A stretch of DNA of 52,715 bases from Symploca sp. SIO2E9 (GCA_010692645.1 JAAHGS010000004.1:1-52715), one strand, 5' to 3'. Numbered from the stretch's first letter, positions 43,099-52,648 are shown. The notes: generated from the sequence alone by a model not told the origin. Numbers and translations: made by a program.

Positions 43099-44022
43099 AT
43101 GTCTCTATTCGATTGGTTTGCAAATCGACGTAAATCAGAACCGATTAATCCACAGCGACAGGAACCAGAGATTGCCGACGGACTATGGACAAAGTGCGAA
43201 GCTTGCGGTGTCCTGGCTTATACCAAAGACCTCAAAGCCAATCAAATGGTATGCCTAGAGTGTTCTCATCACATGCGGGTGTATAGTGAAGAGCGCATTG
43301 CACAACTTATTGATGCCAATACTTGGGTACCTATCAATGAGCAGTTGAGCCCTACTGATCCCCTGAAATTTCGCGATCGCAAATCTTACAGTGACCGGTT
43401 GCGAGAAACCCAAGAGAAAACCAAGCTGGTGGATTCAGTAATTACTGGCAATGGTCAACTCGACGGTACTCCAGTTGCTTTGGGCGTTATGGACTTCCGC
43501 TTTATGGGCGGCAGTATGGGTTCTGTCGTCGGAGAGAAGCTCACACGCCTAATTGAGAAAGCGACACTGCGACGTCTACCGATAATCATCGTCTGCGCCT
43601 CTGGCGGTGCCAGAATGCAAGAGGGGATGTTAAGTCTGATGCAGATGGCCAAAATTTCAGGGGCGCTGGAGCGCCATCGCCAAGCAGGACTACTTTATAT
43701 CCCACTCTTGACTCATCCCACCACCGGTGGCGTCACAGCTAGTTTTGCCATGCTAGGAGACATTATTTTAGCAGAACCTCAAGCCTTGATTGGTTTTGCT
43801 GGACGCCGGGTAATTGAACAAACTCTTAGAGAAAAGCTTCCCGAAGGTTTTCAAACCTCTGAATATCTTCTACAGCACGGTTTCATCGATGCGATCGTAC
43901 CCCGCACTCAGTTAAAGAAAACTCTGTCACAGTTGATTCAACTGCATCAACCTGCTCCAGCTGAACCCCTAGTGGTTCCTCTTCCAGAAGCAATGAGTTT
44001 GACTGTTAGAGGCTCAGATTGA
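43099..44022 (+). CDS. accD: Acetyl-CoA carboxylase carboxyltransferase subunit beta
   Basis: A 307-residue cytosolic subunit. With AccA it transfers CO2 from carboxybiotin to acetyl-CoA, the first step of fatty acid synthesis. The zinc ribbon is intact (Cys33, Cys36, Cys52, Cys55 in KCEACG...VCLECSHH), followed by the crotonase-like fold with [36 protein letters not shown] and [16 protein letters not shown]. Length and motifs are standard for cyanobacteria. Confidence 0.98.
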   Translation: MSLFDWFANRRKSEPINPQRQEPEIADGLWTKCEACGVLAYTKDLKANQMVCLECSHHMRVYSEERIAQLIDANTWVPINEQLSPTDPLKFRDRKSYSDRLRETQEKTKLVDSVITGNGQLDGTPVALGVMDFRFMGGSMGSVVGEKLTRLIEKATLRRLPIIIVCASGGARMQEGMLSLMQMAKISGALERHRQAGLLYIPLLTHPTTGGVTASFAMLGDIILAEPQALIGFAGRRVIEQTLREKLPEGFQTSEYLLQHGFIDAIVPRTQLKKTLSQLIQLHQPAPAEPLVVPLPEAMSLTVRGSD

Positions 44023-44275
44023 TCCCAAGCCAAGAACTGATTTAGGTAAAGGTGTCGCTCGGTGGCATCATATTTATATGAAAACGACTCAATCTTTCTT
44101 AATTAATCGATAATTATGGGTTTGTAAACCGAGTAATCGTGGAGATTCCTGTAGAGCCTATCGATTGGTTCGTAGCCGTGTTCTTGAAATAGGAGGATAT
44201 ATAGGGAGAGATTGAGTCGCACCTGAAGAGAAGATTCAAATCTGAATAATCCAAATTTCTGAAGGAGGACCAAGA

Positions 44276-44764
44276 ATGAAGCGATTCATTTTGCTGGCGG
44301 TGGCGACTGTATTTTTTGCCTTGCAAATAGGGGTCACAACTGCAGCAGCAATTGAACTTGACGAGGAGATCCGGACAGTGCCGTTAAATGAAACGGGTGA
44401 TAATGTTGTCCTAAGCCTTAAACAAGTTAAGCAAGGCAAACGCCTCTTTAACGATACCTGTGCTCAATGTCACGAGGGAGGCAGAACCAAAACGAACCCT
44501 AACGTTAACCTTAGTACTGTAGTTCTTTCCGGCGCAGAGCCACCGCGCGATAATGTTGCCGCTTTGGTTGATTACATCAAAAATCCAACCACCTATGATG
44601 GGGAAATTGAAATTTATGAGTTACACCCCAGTACTAGGAGTGCTGATATTTTTCCTGAAATGAGGAATTTGACAGAAGAGGATTTAGAGGCTGTTTCTGG
44701 TCATATTCTCCTCCAACAGAAAATTCGCGGCATCAGATGGGGAGGCGGTAAAGTTTATAACTAG
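44276..44764 (+). CDS. psbV: Photosystem II extrinsic cytochrome c550
   Basis: A 162-residue precursor. A signal peptide (FILLAVATVFFALQIGV, cut near AAA-IELDEEIR) sends it to the thylakoid lumen, where it binds PSII and stabilises the oxygen-evolving Mn cluster. The covalent heme site is CAQCH (Cys62, Cys65, His66), and the distal ligand is His117 in YELHPSTRS. SGAEPPRDNVAALVDYIKNPTTYDG and the terminal WGGGKVYN are diagnostic. The ribosome binding site AAGGAGGACC is strong. psbV2 follows after 226 bp on the same strand. Confidence 0.98.
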   Translation: MKRFILLAVATVFFALQIGVTTAAAIELDEEIRTVPLNETGDNVVLSLKQVKQGKRLFNDTCAQCHEGGRTKTNPNVNLSTVVLSGAEPPRDNVAALVDYIKNPTTYDGEIEIYELHPSTRSADIFPEMRNLTEEDLEAVSGHILLQQKIRGIRWGGGKVYN

Positions 44765-44990
44765 TCTCTAGAGTCTGTTGTGATCAGAGGTCATATCTCC
44801 TGAGTCAGGAGTTATCGCTCAAAAAGCCAAGTAACCTGTCCAAGTCTTGCTTGTCTTTACCCAAACCAAGTGCAGCCCAAATTTCGCTCTCATCAGTGTC
44901 AAAACTCGTTTTGGGAAGTGTTTGGAACTAATGTCTAAAGAGGGGCAAGTCTTGAGCAGGATACTAAAAATAGCTAAGTAGGAGGTAGGG

Positions 44991-45530
44991 ATGCTAGTCA
45001 GGTACATCAAAATCGCTCAATTTTTGCATTCATTGCGGCATCAACTGTTTTCAAGAAGCTTTTTATTTGCAGTCGTTTTTATTTTCTCTAGTAGCTTTGT
45101 GGTCAGCTTACCAGCTGAGGCGGCTACAGACACCTATGTTAAGGTTTACCTGGAGGTGAGAGAACCAATCGCCTTGGAATTGGATGAGCAAGGGCAGACA
45201 AAACTGTTTGACGCCAAAGATATAACCGAAGGCAAAGAGCTGTTCAAATCAAATTGCATTAACTGTCATGTCGGTGGCAAGACTTTGCCCTATCCACCTG
45301 TATCCCTCGCTCTAGATAAACTGTCTGGTGCTACACCCCCTCGCGACAATATTAATGGCATTGTAAATTTCCTCAGACAACCAATGACTTATGATGGCAG
45401 TGAGGAAACCTTTTGGTGCCGCACAGTTACGGAAAGTTGGATGCCACAGGAACAAATAGAAAATTTAGCGGCATTTGTACTGAGGGCAGCACAAAAAGCG
45501 CCCGGCTGGGCTGAGGAAATTCGTGATTGA
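44991..45530 (+). CDS. psbV2: Cytochrome c550-like protein PsbV2
   Basis: A 179-residue PsbV paralog with a longer, basic signal region (FLFAVVFIFSSSFVVSLPAEA). The heme site is CINCH (Cys89, Cys92, His93), and SGATPPRDNINGIVNFLRQPMTYDG matches PsbV. The position of the distal ligand carries Cys143 (TFWCRTVTESW) in place of the PsbV histidine. This agrees with what is known for Thermosynechococcus PsbV2, where His/Cys ligation gives a very low redox potential. Its function is not settled; it can partly replace PsbV in some strains. AGGAGGTAGGG precedes the ATG. It converges on the exopolysaccharide gene at 45566, only 35 bp away. Confidence 0.93.
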   Translation: MLVRYIKIAQFLHSLRHQLFSRSFLFAVVFIFSSSFVVSLPAEAATDTYVKVYLEVREPIALELDEQGQTKLFDAKDITEGKELFKSNCINCHVGGKTLPYPPVSLALDKLSGATPPRDNINGIVNFLRQPMTYDGSEETFWCRTVTESWMPQEQIENLAAFVLRAAQKAPGWAEEIRD

Positions 45531-45565
45531 CCACTCCCACGGATCAATTGCGTGGGATTGAGTTC

Positions 45566-47758
45566 TCACCAACGAGTAGCGCCTGTGGTTACATTACCTT
45601 CTGGTGTAAACTCCTCTTGATCATAGTCTTCTTCCTGCTCATACTCACGTCCTGCTTGCTTCCTGAGTCCAGGAACTGTAGAAGGCTTATCTACACCATT
45701 AATAATTGTTCCCAATAGCGGTGAGAGTTCTGTCTCGGTTAACTCGTCGAGAGCTGTAGCCAAAATTCCTCCCTGAGTGTATCCTGGTCGAGTAACCAAA
45801 ACCATGCCATCAGTTAGTGGTTCAAGTAACAGGGCATCATTGCAACGAGAGAGCGCAGGACTATCTACAACCACAAAGTCAAAGCGCCCGCGAGCATCTT
45901 CTATAAACTGCCTGAGTTCGCTCGATTCCAAAATGGCAACTGATTGTTGTCCTTGCGGACCAGGGCTGGGCACAATATAGAGGTTCTCAATTTCCGGAGC
46001 CAATCTAATACAACCACTCATGGGGCTGTAGTAGCGTATGGGTTGAACCCTAGCATCAGGATCGGCACTAACCTTGAGAAAGCCTGCTTGGGAAGGAGAC
46101 CTAAAATCGGCTTCTATCAAAAGAGTACGCTTACCCGCTTGTGCCGAAGCAATTGCCAGGTTATATGCGCTCACGGTTTTACCTTCTTCCTCAACTGTAC
46201 TGGTAATTAATACCACCTTTAAGGATTGACTATCTAACCGGCGTAGATTACTGCGGAACAGCTCGTAGAAATGTAAGTAGGGAGAACCAGAATTGAGCAA
46301 AATTCCTGTCTTGCTTCGATCGGGAGCTAGTACAGTAACAGAAGGCAGTTCTCCAAGCAAGAGAACATCACGTTCCTCAAGGGCTTTGCGTATCTCAGCA
46401 GGGGTGTATAGGGTATTATCCAAAGTTGCCAGCAAGAAAATCAATCCCCCGGCAACCAACAAACCAAAAAAGGCTCCCCCTCCCAAAATCACTGCCGGAT
46501 TAGTTGCTTCCTGTTTTGGTTGCTCAATCTCAGCGACTTGTGGTGTCATCGCAATGATGAGATTGCTAGAGGTTTCCGCCTCTGCTACCTTGGCATCCTG
46601 TAACTGCGCCTGTAACTGGTTATAAAATGCCTGTTTAAATTGCACCTGCTGTTCTAAGCGCCCTTGTTGGAGTTGCTTGTTAGGGAAATTTCGATATTGC
46701 TCCCTTAGTTCGCCCTGGGTTCTTTTGGTGACTGCCAGTGATGTTTTGAGGGTTTCCAGTTGCGTTTGTAGAGAGACTAACTGGTTTGCTATTTGTTGCC
46801 TTGCTGGATCGAGGCTACTGTTGACGCGAATTTTGCTAGCAGCTAGTGGTTCACCTAAACCGTTGCCACCTCTTACCTCATTGGCTCGATTCTGTAGCAG
46901 TTGTTCATAAGAATCTATTTGTTTGCGTAATTCAATCATCTGGGGATGTTCTGGGCGCAAATCTCGGCTGAGAAGTTGTAGTTCTGTTTCCGCCTGAAGT
47001 ACCTGCTGTCGCAGTTGGGCAATAGTTGGATCTGCACTCAGGGCAGAAGCAGTATAAGCTTCGTCTGCACTTAAACCTAGCCTAGCTTCCAGGCTATTGA
47101 TTTCTGTTATTACTCTCTCGATCTCTAATTCTAGTTGCCGCTGTTGTTGTTCACTAGTTGTAATCGCGCTGACTAAGGTTCCATCTTGAGCAGCTAATAA
47201 AGCCGTACCTTCGTTACGTCTAAAGCGCTCTAGCTGTTGTTCAACTATATCGAGTTCCTTTTGAGCTGCAGGTAGACGCTCTTGAATAGATTCTTGTATC
47301 TCTCGCAGTTGGGCTGTGTTATTAGAGTGGCTCTGTTTGATCATATTCTGCATGAGCACTTCCACAGTTGCCGCTGCAGCTTGAGCCTGTTCATCTTCGT
47401 AGGCTACGGTAATTTCAGTCTCTGAAGCCTTATCAACTTTGAGACTGCTCATGAATTTGTCTGGCTTAGCCCCAGCTACAGCTGCCGCTTCTTGGAGTAC
47501 ATCTTCTGTCAATAGAGTTTCTGGCTCTAGCTCCTTTCCCAACTCGTTAATTCGTCCACCAGTCTCTGAAAAAATGGTAGCAGGAATACTAATAGCTAGT
47601 TTGCCTTCAGCCTTGAAACGGGGCTCAACTTCTGGCACCGGTTCTTGCTGAAGTGAGAAAACACCAGCGATTCCGGTAATCAGAGCAAAACTAGCAAGAC
47701 CAATCAACTTATGTCGATTGAGGGTAATCAGATAACGTTTGATAATGGGAGGAGTCAT
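45566..47758 (-). CDS. Wzc/GumC-like polysaccharide co-polymerase with BY-kinase-like domain
   Basis: About 730 residues. The N-terminal Wzz domain has one membrane helix (LIGLASFALITGIAGVF) and a long periplasmic coiled coil (about 80-400, rich in Glu and Gln). A second membrane helix (VILGGGAFFGLLVAGGLIFLL) leads to a cytoplasmic ATPase domain with a P-loop STVEEEGKTVSAYNLA and Walker A' LLIEADFRSP. The P-loop departs from the usual PGEGKS, and the C terminus lacks a tyrosine cluster, so autokinase activity is doubtful. It sets chain length or drives export with the Wza-like protein encoded next. I prefer ATG 47758 over an upstream TTG at 47800. Confidence 0.88.
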   Translation of the reverse strand: MTPPIIKRYLITLNRHKLIGLASFALITGIAGVFSLQQEPVPEVEPRFKAEGKLAISIPATIFSETGGRINELGKELEPETLLTEDVLQEAAAVAGAKPDKFMSSLKVDKASETEITVAYEDEQAQAAAATVEVLMQNMIKQSHSNNTAQLREIQESIQERLPAAQKELDIVEQQLERFRRNEGTALLAAQDGTLVSAITTSEQQQRQLELEIERVITEINSLEARLGLSADEAYTASALSADPTIAQLRQQVLQAETELQLLSRDLRPEHPQMIELRKQIDSYEQLLQNRANEVRGGNGLGEPLAASKIRVNSSLDPARQQIANQLVSLQTQLETLKTSLAVTKRTQGELREQYRNFPNKQLQQGRLEQQVQFKQAFYNQLQAQLQDAKVAEAETSSNLIIAMTPQVAEIEQPKQEATNPAVILGGGAFFGLLVAGGLIFLLATLDNTLYTPAEIRKALEERDVLLLGELPSVTVLAPDRSKTGILLNSGSPYLHFYELFRSNLRRLDSQSLKVVLITSTVEEEGKTVSAYNLAIASAQAGKRTLLIEADFRSPSQAGFLKVSADPDARVQPIRYYSPMSGCIRLAPEIENLYIVPSPGPQGQQSVAILESSELRQFIEDARGRFDFVVVDSPALSRCNDALLLEPLTDGMVLVTRPGYTQGGILATALDELTETELSPLLGTIINGVDKPSTVPGLRKQAGREYEQEEDYDQEEFTPEGNVTTGATRW

Positions 47759-47871
47759 GGCAGTTTCAGCGCGTTTATGAGTTAAGCGAGGGGCGACCAA
47801 GAGGAAATTTTAGAAGGAATGGGCAAAAATGCCTCTGGCACGAAAGCCAATCATATCAACACTCTTGCCAC

Positions 47872-49152
47872 TTAATTATCACCACCTAATTGGTCTGCTG
47901 CGTCTTCAAAAAACCTCTGGAAGTTAAGAACATCTGTAAATGGTCTAGTGATCCTATCAATCAAATTGGTGATTTTAGCAACGAGATTACGACCAACAAC
48001 GATGACATCGTCATTCTGGAGCGGAACGTTTTGCGAAACATCACCCAAAAGTGCTTTTTTACCGTCAAGGATCTGAGTAACAGCTTTGCCCCGTTCTGGA
48101 TCAAAACGAATTAAAGCAATTTTGCGTACATTTGCATCATCCAAATTGGGAGCAATCTGTGTAAAGGCATCTACAAAGTTACTACCATTCGGCAAGCTAA
48201 CATTCCCGATTCTTTCACCAGGGTAGTTCAAAACTCTAATATTGATCTGAGCTTGAGCAAAACTAGAGCGAGAAGCTAAAGTGCGGTCATAATCAGTTAC
48301 ATCTTGAGATTCTAACTTCAATACAATTAAAGCATCGCCGTCTTGGAGAATTAAATTCGGCTGATCTGTAGCATTTTGCAAGGGTGTAAACAAGTCAAGC
48401 TGTTGCTCAAGAAGTGAATCACCAAATAGCTCCCGACGCCTCACCACCACCTTACGCAAATCAGCATCGTTGGTAGTACCGCCAGCTGCTAGCAGTGCTT
48501 CATTGATTGTAGAACCTGGCTGTAGGGTGTAAAATCCTGGTCTTTGAACTTCTCCAGTAATCGTGACCTCAGCTGGGCGAAAACCAGAAACTACTACACT
48601 AACTTTAGGATCGACTACGAATCGATCTAATCCCGCCCTAATTGTTTCCTCGACTTCTTCTACAGTCTTGCCCCCTACCTTAATCTGACCCAGTAGTGGC
48701 ACGACGATATTCCCTTGTATGTCAATGGTATAGGCAAAACTAAGATCAGGGAAGCGGTCTACTTGTACCTGTAGCGTATCTCCTGAGCCTAGGCGATAGC
48801 GATTGAATTGAACTGTCGGTTGATTGTTCTGTAAAAACAAATCTGGGTAGCCCAGTGGTGGTGGCGGGGCATTGGGGTTAGGGAGATTCAATTCCAAGTT
48901 CTCAGGAGGCATAATTACAGGTACTTGATCTTCTATGGAACCATTGTTCTCCACCTGCCCTAATTGCTCACCCGATAACTCAGTTGCACTCTGACTTCGC
49001 CCAGCACCAGCAAAAATGCTAGCCTCAGCGCTCCAGAGTAGCATAGCTCCAACCAGTGTAGAGGCTGTGCTGCGTACAGCAGCAGAACTGAGGGTAATCA
49101 ATTTATTCCCCTGGAATAATTTAAGCTTGTGTGGCTTGGGCGTGGGGTTCAT
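47872..49152 (-). CDS. Polysaccharide export protein, Wza/OtsA-like (Poly_export and SLBB domains)
   Basis: About 426 residues. An N-terminal hydrophobic export signal (STASTLVGAMLLWSAEA) and a Pro/Asn-rich linker (NLPNPNAPPPPLG) precede the Poly_export domain: YRLGSGDTLQVQV, VVPLLGQIKVGGKT, DPKVSVVVSGFRPAEVTITGEV. SLBB-type repeats follow (RPGFYTLQPGSTINEALLAAGGTT). It should form the periplasmic/outer-membrane channel for exopolysaccharide with the Wzc-like protein. ATG 49152 places the signal at the N terminus; an upstream in-frame ATG at 49254 would overlap the preceding gene and add an unlikely Cys/Arg-rich leader. Confidence 0.88.
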   Translation of the reverse strand: MNPTPKPHKLKLFQGNKLITLSSAAVRSTASTLVGAMLLWSAEASIFAGAGRSQSATELSGEQLGQVENNGSIEDQVPVIMPPENLELNLPNPNAPPPPLGYPDLFLQNNQPTVQFNRYRLGSGDTLQVQVDRFPDLSFAYTIDIQGNIVVPLLGQIKVGGKTVEEVEETIRAGLDRFVVDPKVSVVVSGFRPAEVTITGEVQRPGFYTLQPGSTINEALLAAGGTTNDADLRKVVVRRRELFGDSLLEQQLDLFTPLQNATDQPNLILQDGDALIVLKLESQDVTDYDRTLASRSSFAQAQINIRVLNYPGERIGNVSLPNGSNFVDAFTQIAPNLDDANVRKIALIRFDPERGKAVTQILDGKKALLGDVSQNVPLQNDDVIVVGRNLVAKITNLIDRITRPFTDVLNFQRFFEDAADQLGGDN

Positions 49153-49234
49153 CAGACTCTCGATACTAGTGCATCTGAATTGTAAATGGATACACCAGTA
49201 ATTACGACAACGATTTGTAGCTATCCGGACTATT

Positions 49235-50011
49235 CTAACCGGTATGTGTGCCAAGCCTAGATTCCCCCTTTTGAATTCTCGCTAAAGGGCCTCTCATCAA
49301 GGCATTTTGTACTATTTTAGCTAGGGATGTGGCTAAAGGTTGAAATTCCTCAAGATTACCTAAAGGCTTAATCGGAATCTGGATACAAACAGCAACCCAA
49401 GGCACTCTCTTACGGTGTAACTGAGCCAGTTGATCTGCCCAGAACCAGCGTCCCGGAGCAGGATGCCCTCCTTCAGGCCAGGCATACCACTGTAGCACAG
49501 CGAAGGTCTGGCGTTTAGTCCAAGCGCGAAACAAGCGTGCTTCGACAGTTACAGTTTTCTCCAGTTTTGAAGCCTCTACTGACTGAGATAATTGTGACCC
49601 TTCAACTGCAAATTTTATTATCTTGACAGAATCTCTTTTCCATCTCTGAGTACTGTTGATGTCTGCCCAATCAACCTGCGGCTGTGACTTAGAACTGTCT
49701 TGGGGGCGAAGCAACAGTAGTACTGGTTTAGAATAATCTCCCTCAATTGCCTGAAATGACCATTTGTGACCCCCAAGCTCTACTGTTTCTTGCTTAAGAG
49801 TTTTCCACTCACCAAGTTTTAGTCCTGTTTTTCGTATGGCTCTAATCTGTTTAAGATTAACTACTGGTGGCAGTTGGGACCAGGACCAGTTTCCCCTCAA
49901 ATAACCGGGAACTGCTCCAATTACTATCAAAATCACCAAAAAGCACAACAATGCAATTCTGGGTGTAATTGGCACTCTGAAGGACTTGGGCATAGCGAGT
50001 GATTTGAGCAT
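49235..50011 (-). CDS. Cyanoexosortase-associated protein (EpsI-like)
   Basis: A 258-residue protein with one N-terminal membrane helix (ALLCFLVILIVIGAVPGYL) and a periplasmic domain (LGGHKWSFQAIEG, VLQWYAWPEGGHPAPGRWFWADQL, WVAVCIQIPIKPLG). It lies 27 bp after the exosortase gene on the same strand. This matches the family named cyanoexosortase B system-associated protein, related to EpsI. Its job is unknown, but co-occurrence with the exosortase suggests a partner in sorting or in coupling sorting to polysaccharide export. Confidence 0.8.
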   Translation of the reverse strand: MLKSLAMPKSFRVPITPRIALLCFLVILIVIGAVPGYLRGNWSWSQLPPVVNLKQIRAIRKTGLKLGEWKTLKQETVELGGHKWSFQAIEGDYSKPVLLLLRPQDSSKSQPQVDWADINSTQRWKRDSVKIIKFAVEGSQLSQSVEASKLEKTVTVEARLFRAWTKRQTFAVLQWYAWPEGGHPAPGRWFWADQLAQLHRKRVPWVAVCIQIPIKPLGNLEEFQPLATSLAKIVQNALMRGPLARIQKGESRLGTHTG

Positions 50012-50038
50012 ATTGGTCTTTTCCTGACTAGCTAGCCG

Positions 50039-50947
50039 TTATTGTTCAGAGAGAGTATTGTCTGTAAGGGCTAGTCGCTCAGAAGTATCTGGATAGTATT
50101 TTTCAATGCCGTTGAGTAATACTATCAGCATACCCAACATGCAAGCCGAATATAGATCGCCACCCCAGCCATCATGTAGCCAATGAAAGGCACTATCTTG
50201 ACCAGTGCCATGAAAGAATGTTAGTACGGCATTGCGAATGATATTGGCACTAACACTGACTAACACGGCACCAGATAACAATAAAATCCTTTTCAGGCGT
50301 GAGAACCAAGCACCTGACCAATAAAGGAGCATCAAGCTCACATACAGACTAGTAAACAGCATCTTTAGCCCCGCACAGTGGGGAGCTACCTCAACAATTC
50401 TGCCTCCAACGAACAAGTTGACTCCTGCAACTGTGACATTAAGACCAAACTGAACGAGAATAAAGCCAGCTACATGGGCAATGAATTGCTGTAGGGGCAA
50501 GATATATGGTTCGATTAAGTATGGTGCTGCTGTTGGTGTTGCTAGGAATACTAGTAGTAAGGGAAAACTTTGAAGTTTAAAGCCAGCAATACCTTTTAAT
50601 CCGAGGCACAACCCCGCTAAAATGACTGGTAAGGATAAATTTACAAGTTCTGACTGACCACTTAAATAAAATACCCCTCCTAATCCTAAGATGGCGGCAC
50701 CGAGAGGATGAATGCGTTCTGGCAGCTGAAGCCATTGTTGCCGATTTGTCCAAATAATGTAGGCAGCAAAGGGCAAGCCGATCAAACCGTGGCTGAAATA
50801 TTCATGCTCAATGCTAATACTTTTGTTAAGCCAGCCATCATACCAGTGAATTAGTAAAGGTCCATAAAGAATGACCACTAAAGCAACCAGTAAATAGTCC
50901 AGAAGGTAGGGCTCGAGAGTAATAGGGATTTTGCTTCGAGATTGCAT
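50039..50947 (-). CDS. crtB: Cyanoexosortase (probably type B)
   Basis: A 302-residue inner-membrane transpeptidase-like enzyme with about eight membrane helices. The exosortase catalytic triad is visible: Cys191 in PHCAGLKMLFTS, Arg238 in IIRNAVLTFFHG and His258 in WLHDGWGG. It recognises PEP-CTERM tails at the membrane and cleaves them. HEYFSHGLIGLPFAAYI near the N terminus is a typical cyanobacterial exosortase region. The associated protein, Wza- and Wzc-like genes follow on the same strand, consistent with coupling to exopolysaccharide. Likely substrates in this window are the proteins at 19252 and 20537. The symbol is that of cyanoexosortase B, not phytoene synthase. Confidence 0.88.
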   Translation of the reverse strand: MQSRSKIPITLEPYLLDYLLVALVVILYGPLLIHWYDGWLNKSISIEHEYFSHGLIGLPFAAYIIWTNRQQWLQLPERIHPLGAAILGLGGVFYLSGQSELVNLSLPVILAGLCLGLKGIAGFKLQSFPLLLVFLATPTAAPYLIEPYILPLQQFIAHVAGFILVQFGLNVTVAGVNLFVGGRIVEVAPHCAGLKMLFTSLYVSLMLLYWSGAWFSRLKRILLLSGAVLVSVSANIIRNAVLTFFHGTGQDSAFHWLHDGWGGDLYSACMLGMLIVLLNGIEKYYPDTSERLALTDNTLSEQ

Positions 50948-51048
50948 CGTTTTAGTTTAGTAAGGGAGAGGGGGAGACGGAAATATATAATGTTTATCGT
51001 TAGTTCATATATCTTTTTTTTGTTAACTTTTACTATTAAACCGACTTT

Positions 51049-52269
51049 CTAGAATAAGCTCCGTAAGGAATTAACGACGTAATTGATTTGATGATTGCTC
51101 AAGCCTGGATACATCGGTAGAGATAAAATTTCCTGGCAAAGGGTTTCGGAGTTGGGAAAATCACCGGCTTTATACCCTAAATATTGGTAAGCTGGCTGGA
51201 GATGGCAGGGTATAGGGTAATGAATACCTGTTTGGATTCCCCTAGCTGCAAGTTCTTCTTGAATGGTTTGCCGTTTTAGGGGACAATCAGCACTAACCCT
51301 AATTACATAAAGATGGTAGACGTGACCGTCCTCACTCTGGTTATGTATAGGTATAAGACCCTGTGACTTTAATGGCGTCAGCAGTGCATCGTAGTGCCTA
51401 GCAGCCAAGTTGCGCGATTGGTTCCACTCGGCTAAGTGAGGGAGCTTGACATTGAGTACGGCTGCCTGTACTGTATCTAGTCTACTGTTTGTGCCGATAT
51501 CTGTGTGGAAGTATTTGCGAGGAGCTCCGTAATTACGCAGTGCTCGTACTTTCTCGGCGACTTTAGAATCACTGGTGAGTACAATTCCGCCATTACCGAA
51601 AGCACCCAAATTTTTACTAGGATAAAAGCTCAAAGCTGCAGCCCTGCCCACTGAACCTGCACAATAACCATCACGTTTGGCGAGGTGAGCCTGAGCAGCG
51701 TCTTCAAAAATTAGTAAATTGTAGTTTTGTGCCAACTCCAGTAACTGTGGCGGCGCAACCATTTGACCATAGAGATGTACAGGGACAACTGCCTTAGTTT
51801 TAGTTGTGATTGCTTTGTTAAGGGTTCTTAGGTCAATCAGGGCAGTATCTAGGTCACAATCGACTAAAACTGGGGTAGCTCCAGTTTTGATGACACCAAT
51901 TAAGGTAGCGATAAACGTATTAGCGGGAACAATCACTTCATCACCAGCACCAATACCACAAGCTTGCAGTCCTAAAGCGATCGCATCTGTGCCCGAGGAT
52001 ACCCCAATCCCATATTTGACACCAGAAGCAGCTGCAAAAGATTCCTCAAAATCTGCCAAGGCTTTACCTAAAATAAAGTCTCCCCGCTGCACCACAGTAC
52101 TAATAGCCTCTTCAATTTGAGCCTGAATTGGCTGATGTTGCAGCTTAAGATCGACAAAAGGAATTTTTAGTGAGGAGTGTTGATTCCTAGAAGCCGAAGA
52201 CTGTTTTACTGATGCGTATTCGTTACCAATGCTGATTTTCAATGATCTTACCCTTATCTCTAAATCCAT
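51049..52269 (-). CDS. DegT/DnrJ/EryC1/StrS-family sugar aminotransferase
   Basis: A 406-residue PLP enzyme that aminates keto-sugar nucleotides for surface polysaccharides. The fold is complete: IPFVDLKLQHQPI, GVSSGTDAIALGLQACGIGAGDEV, FEDAAQAHLAKRDG, the PLP lysine in SFYPSKNLGAFGNGG, LRNYGAPRKYFH, NSRLDTVQAAVL and GIQTGIHYPIPCHLQPAY. The first 35 residues are not conserved and could be a leader caused by start choice; an internal start would be needed to shorten it. It lies 101 bp upstream of the exosortase gene on the same strand and fits the exopolysaccharide theme. The exact sugar is unknown. Confidence 0.93.
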   Translation of the reverse strand: MDLEIRVRSLKISIGNEYASVKQSSASRNQHSSLKIPFVDLKLQHQPIQAQIEEAISTVVQRGDFILGKALADFEESFAAASGVKYGIGVSSGTDAIALGLQACGIGAGDEVIVPANTFIATLIGVIKTGATPVLVDCDLDTALIDLRTLNKAITTKTKAVVPVHLYGQMVAPPQLLELAQNYNLLIFEDAAQAHLAKRDGYCAGSVGRAAALSFYPSKNLGAFGNGGIVLTSDSKVAEKVRALRNYGAPRKYFHTDIGTNSRLDTVQAAVLNVKLPHLAEWNQSRNLAARHYDALLTPLKSQGLIPIHNQSEDGHVYHLYVIRVSADCPLKRQTIQEELAARGIQTGIHYPIPCHLQPAYQYLGYKAGDFPNSETLCQEILSLPMYPGLSNHQINYVVNSLRSLF

Positions 52270-52431
52270 TAAGGTCTAATTTTTAGCCTGCTGCCTACCC
52301 TAAAACCATCAAGAGTTAGTAAAGTTTTGACTGCCGATTGTTCATCGTTGATTGTTGATTGGAAAGTATTCCACAACTGCCGAATACCAAACCCATGAAC
52401 CATGAACTATCAGCACTGTTGGCTATTTCCT

Positions 52432-52648
52432 GTTCCCTGCTCCCTGCTCCCTGCTCCCTACTCCCTGCTCCCTGCTCCCTGCTCCCTACTCCCTGCTCCC
52501 TGCTCCCTGCTCCCTGCTTCCTGCTCCCTGCTCCCTACTCCCTGCTCCCTGCTCCCTGCTCCCTGCTCCCTGCTCCCTGCTCCCTGCTCCCTGCTCCCTA
52601 CTCCCTGCTCCCTGCTCCCTGCTCCCTGCTCCCCGCTCCCTGCTCCCT
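52432..52648. repeat. Long CTCCCTG heptamer array
   Basis: About 31 copies of a 7-bp unit (CTCCCTG, with CTCCCTA variants) form an uninterrupted array. Both strands read as open frames, but only as translations of the repeat. It lies upstream of the aminotransferase gene. Unlike smaller arrays of the same unit in this window, I see no inverted ends around it. Confidence 0.92.

Noticed and set aside
47759-47800. TTG start for the Wzc-like gene
   Set aside because: ATG 47758 directly precedes the conserved start of the Wzz domain; the 14 extra residues show no conserved pattern.
52432-52648. CRISPR-like array
   Set aside because: The unit is 7 bp without spacers and there are no cas genes; it is a simple tandem repeat.
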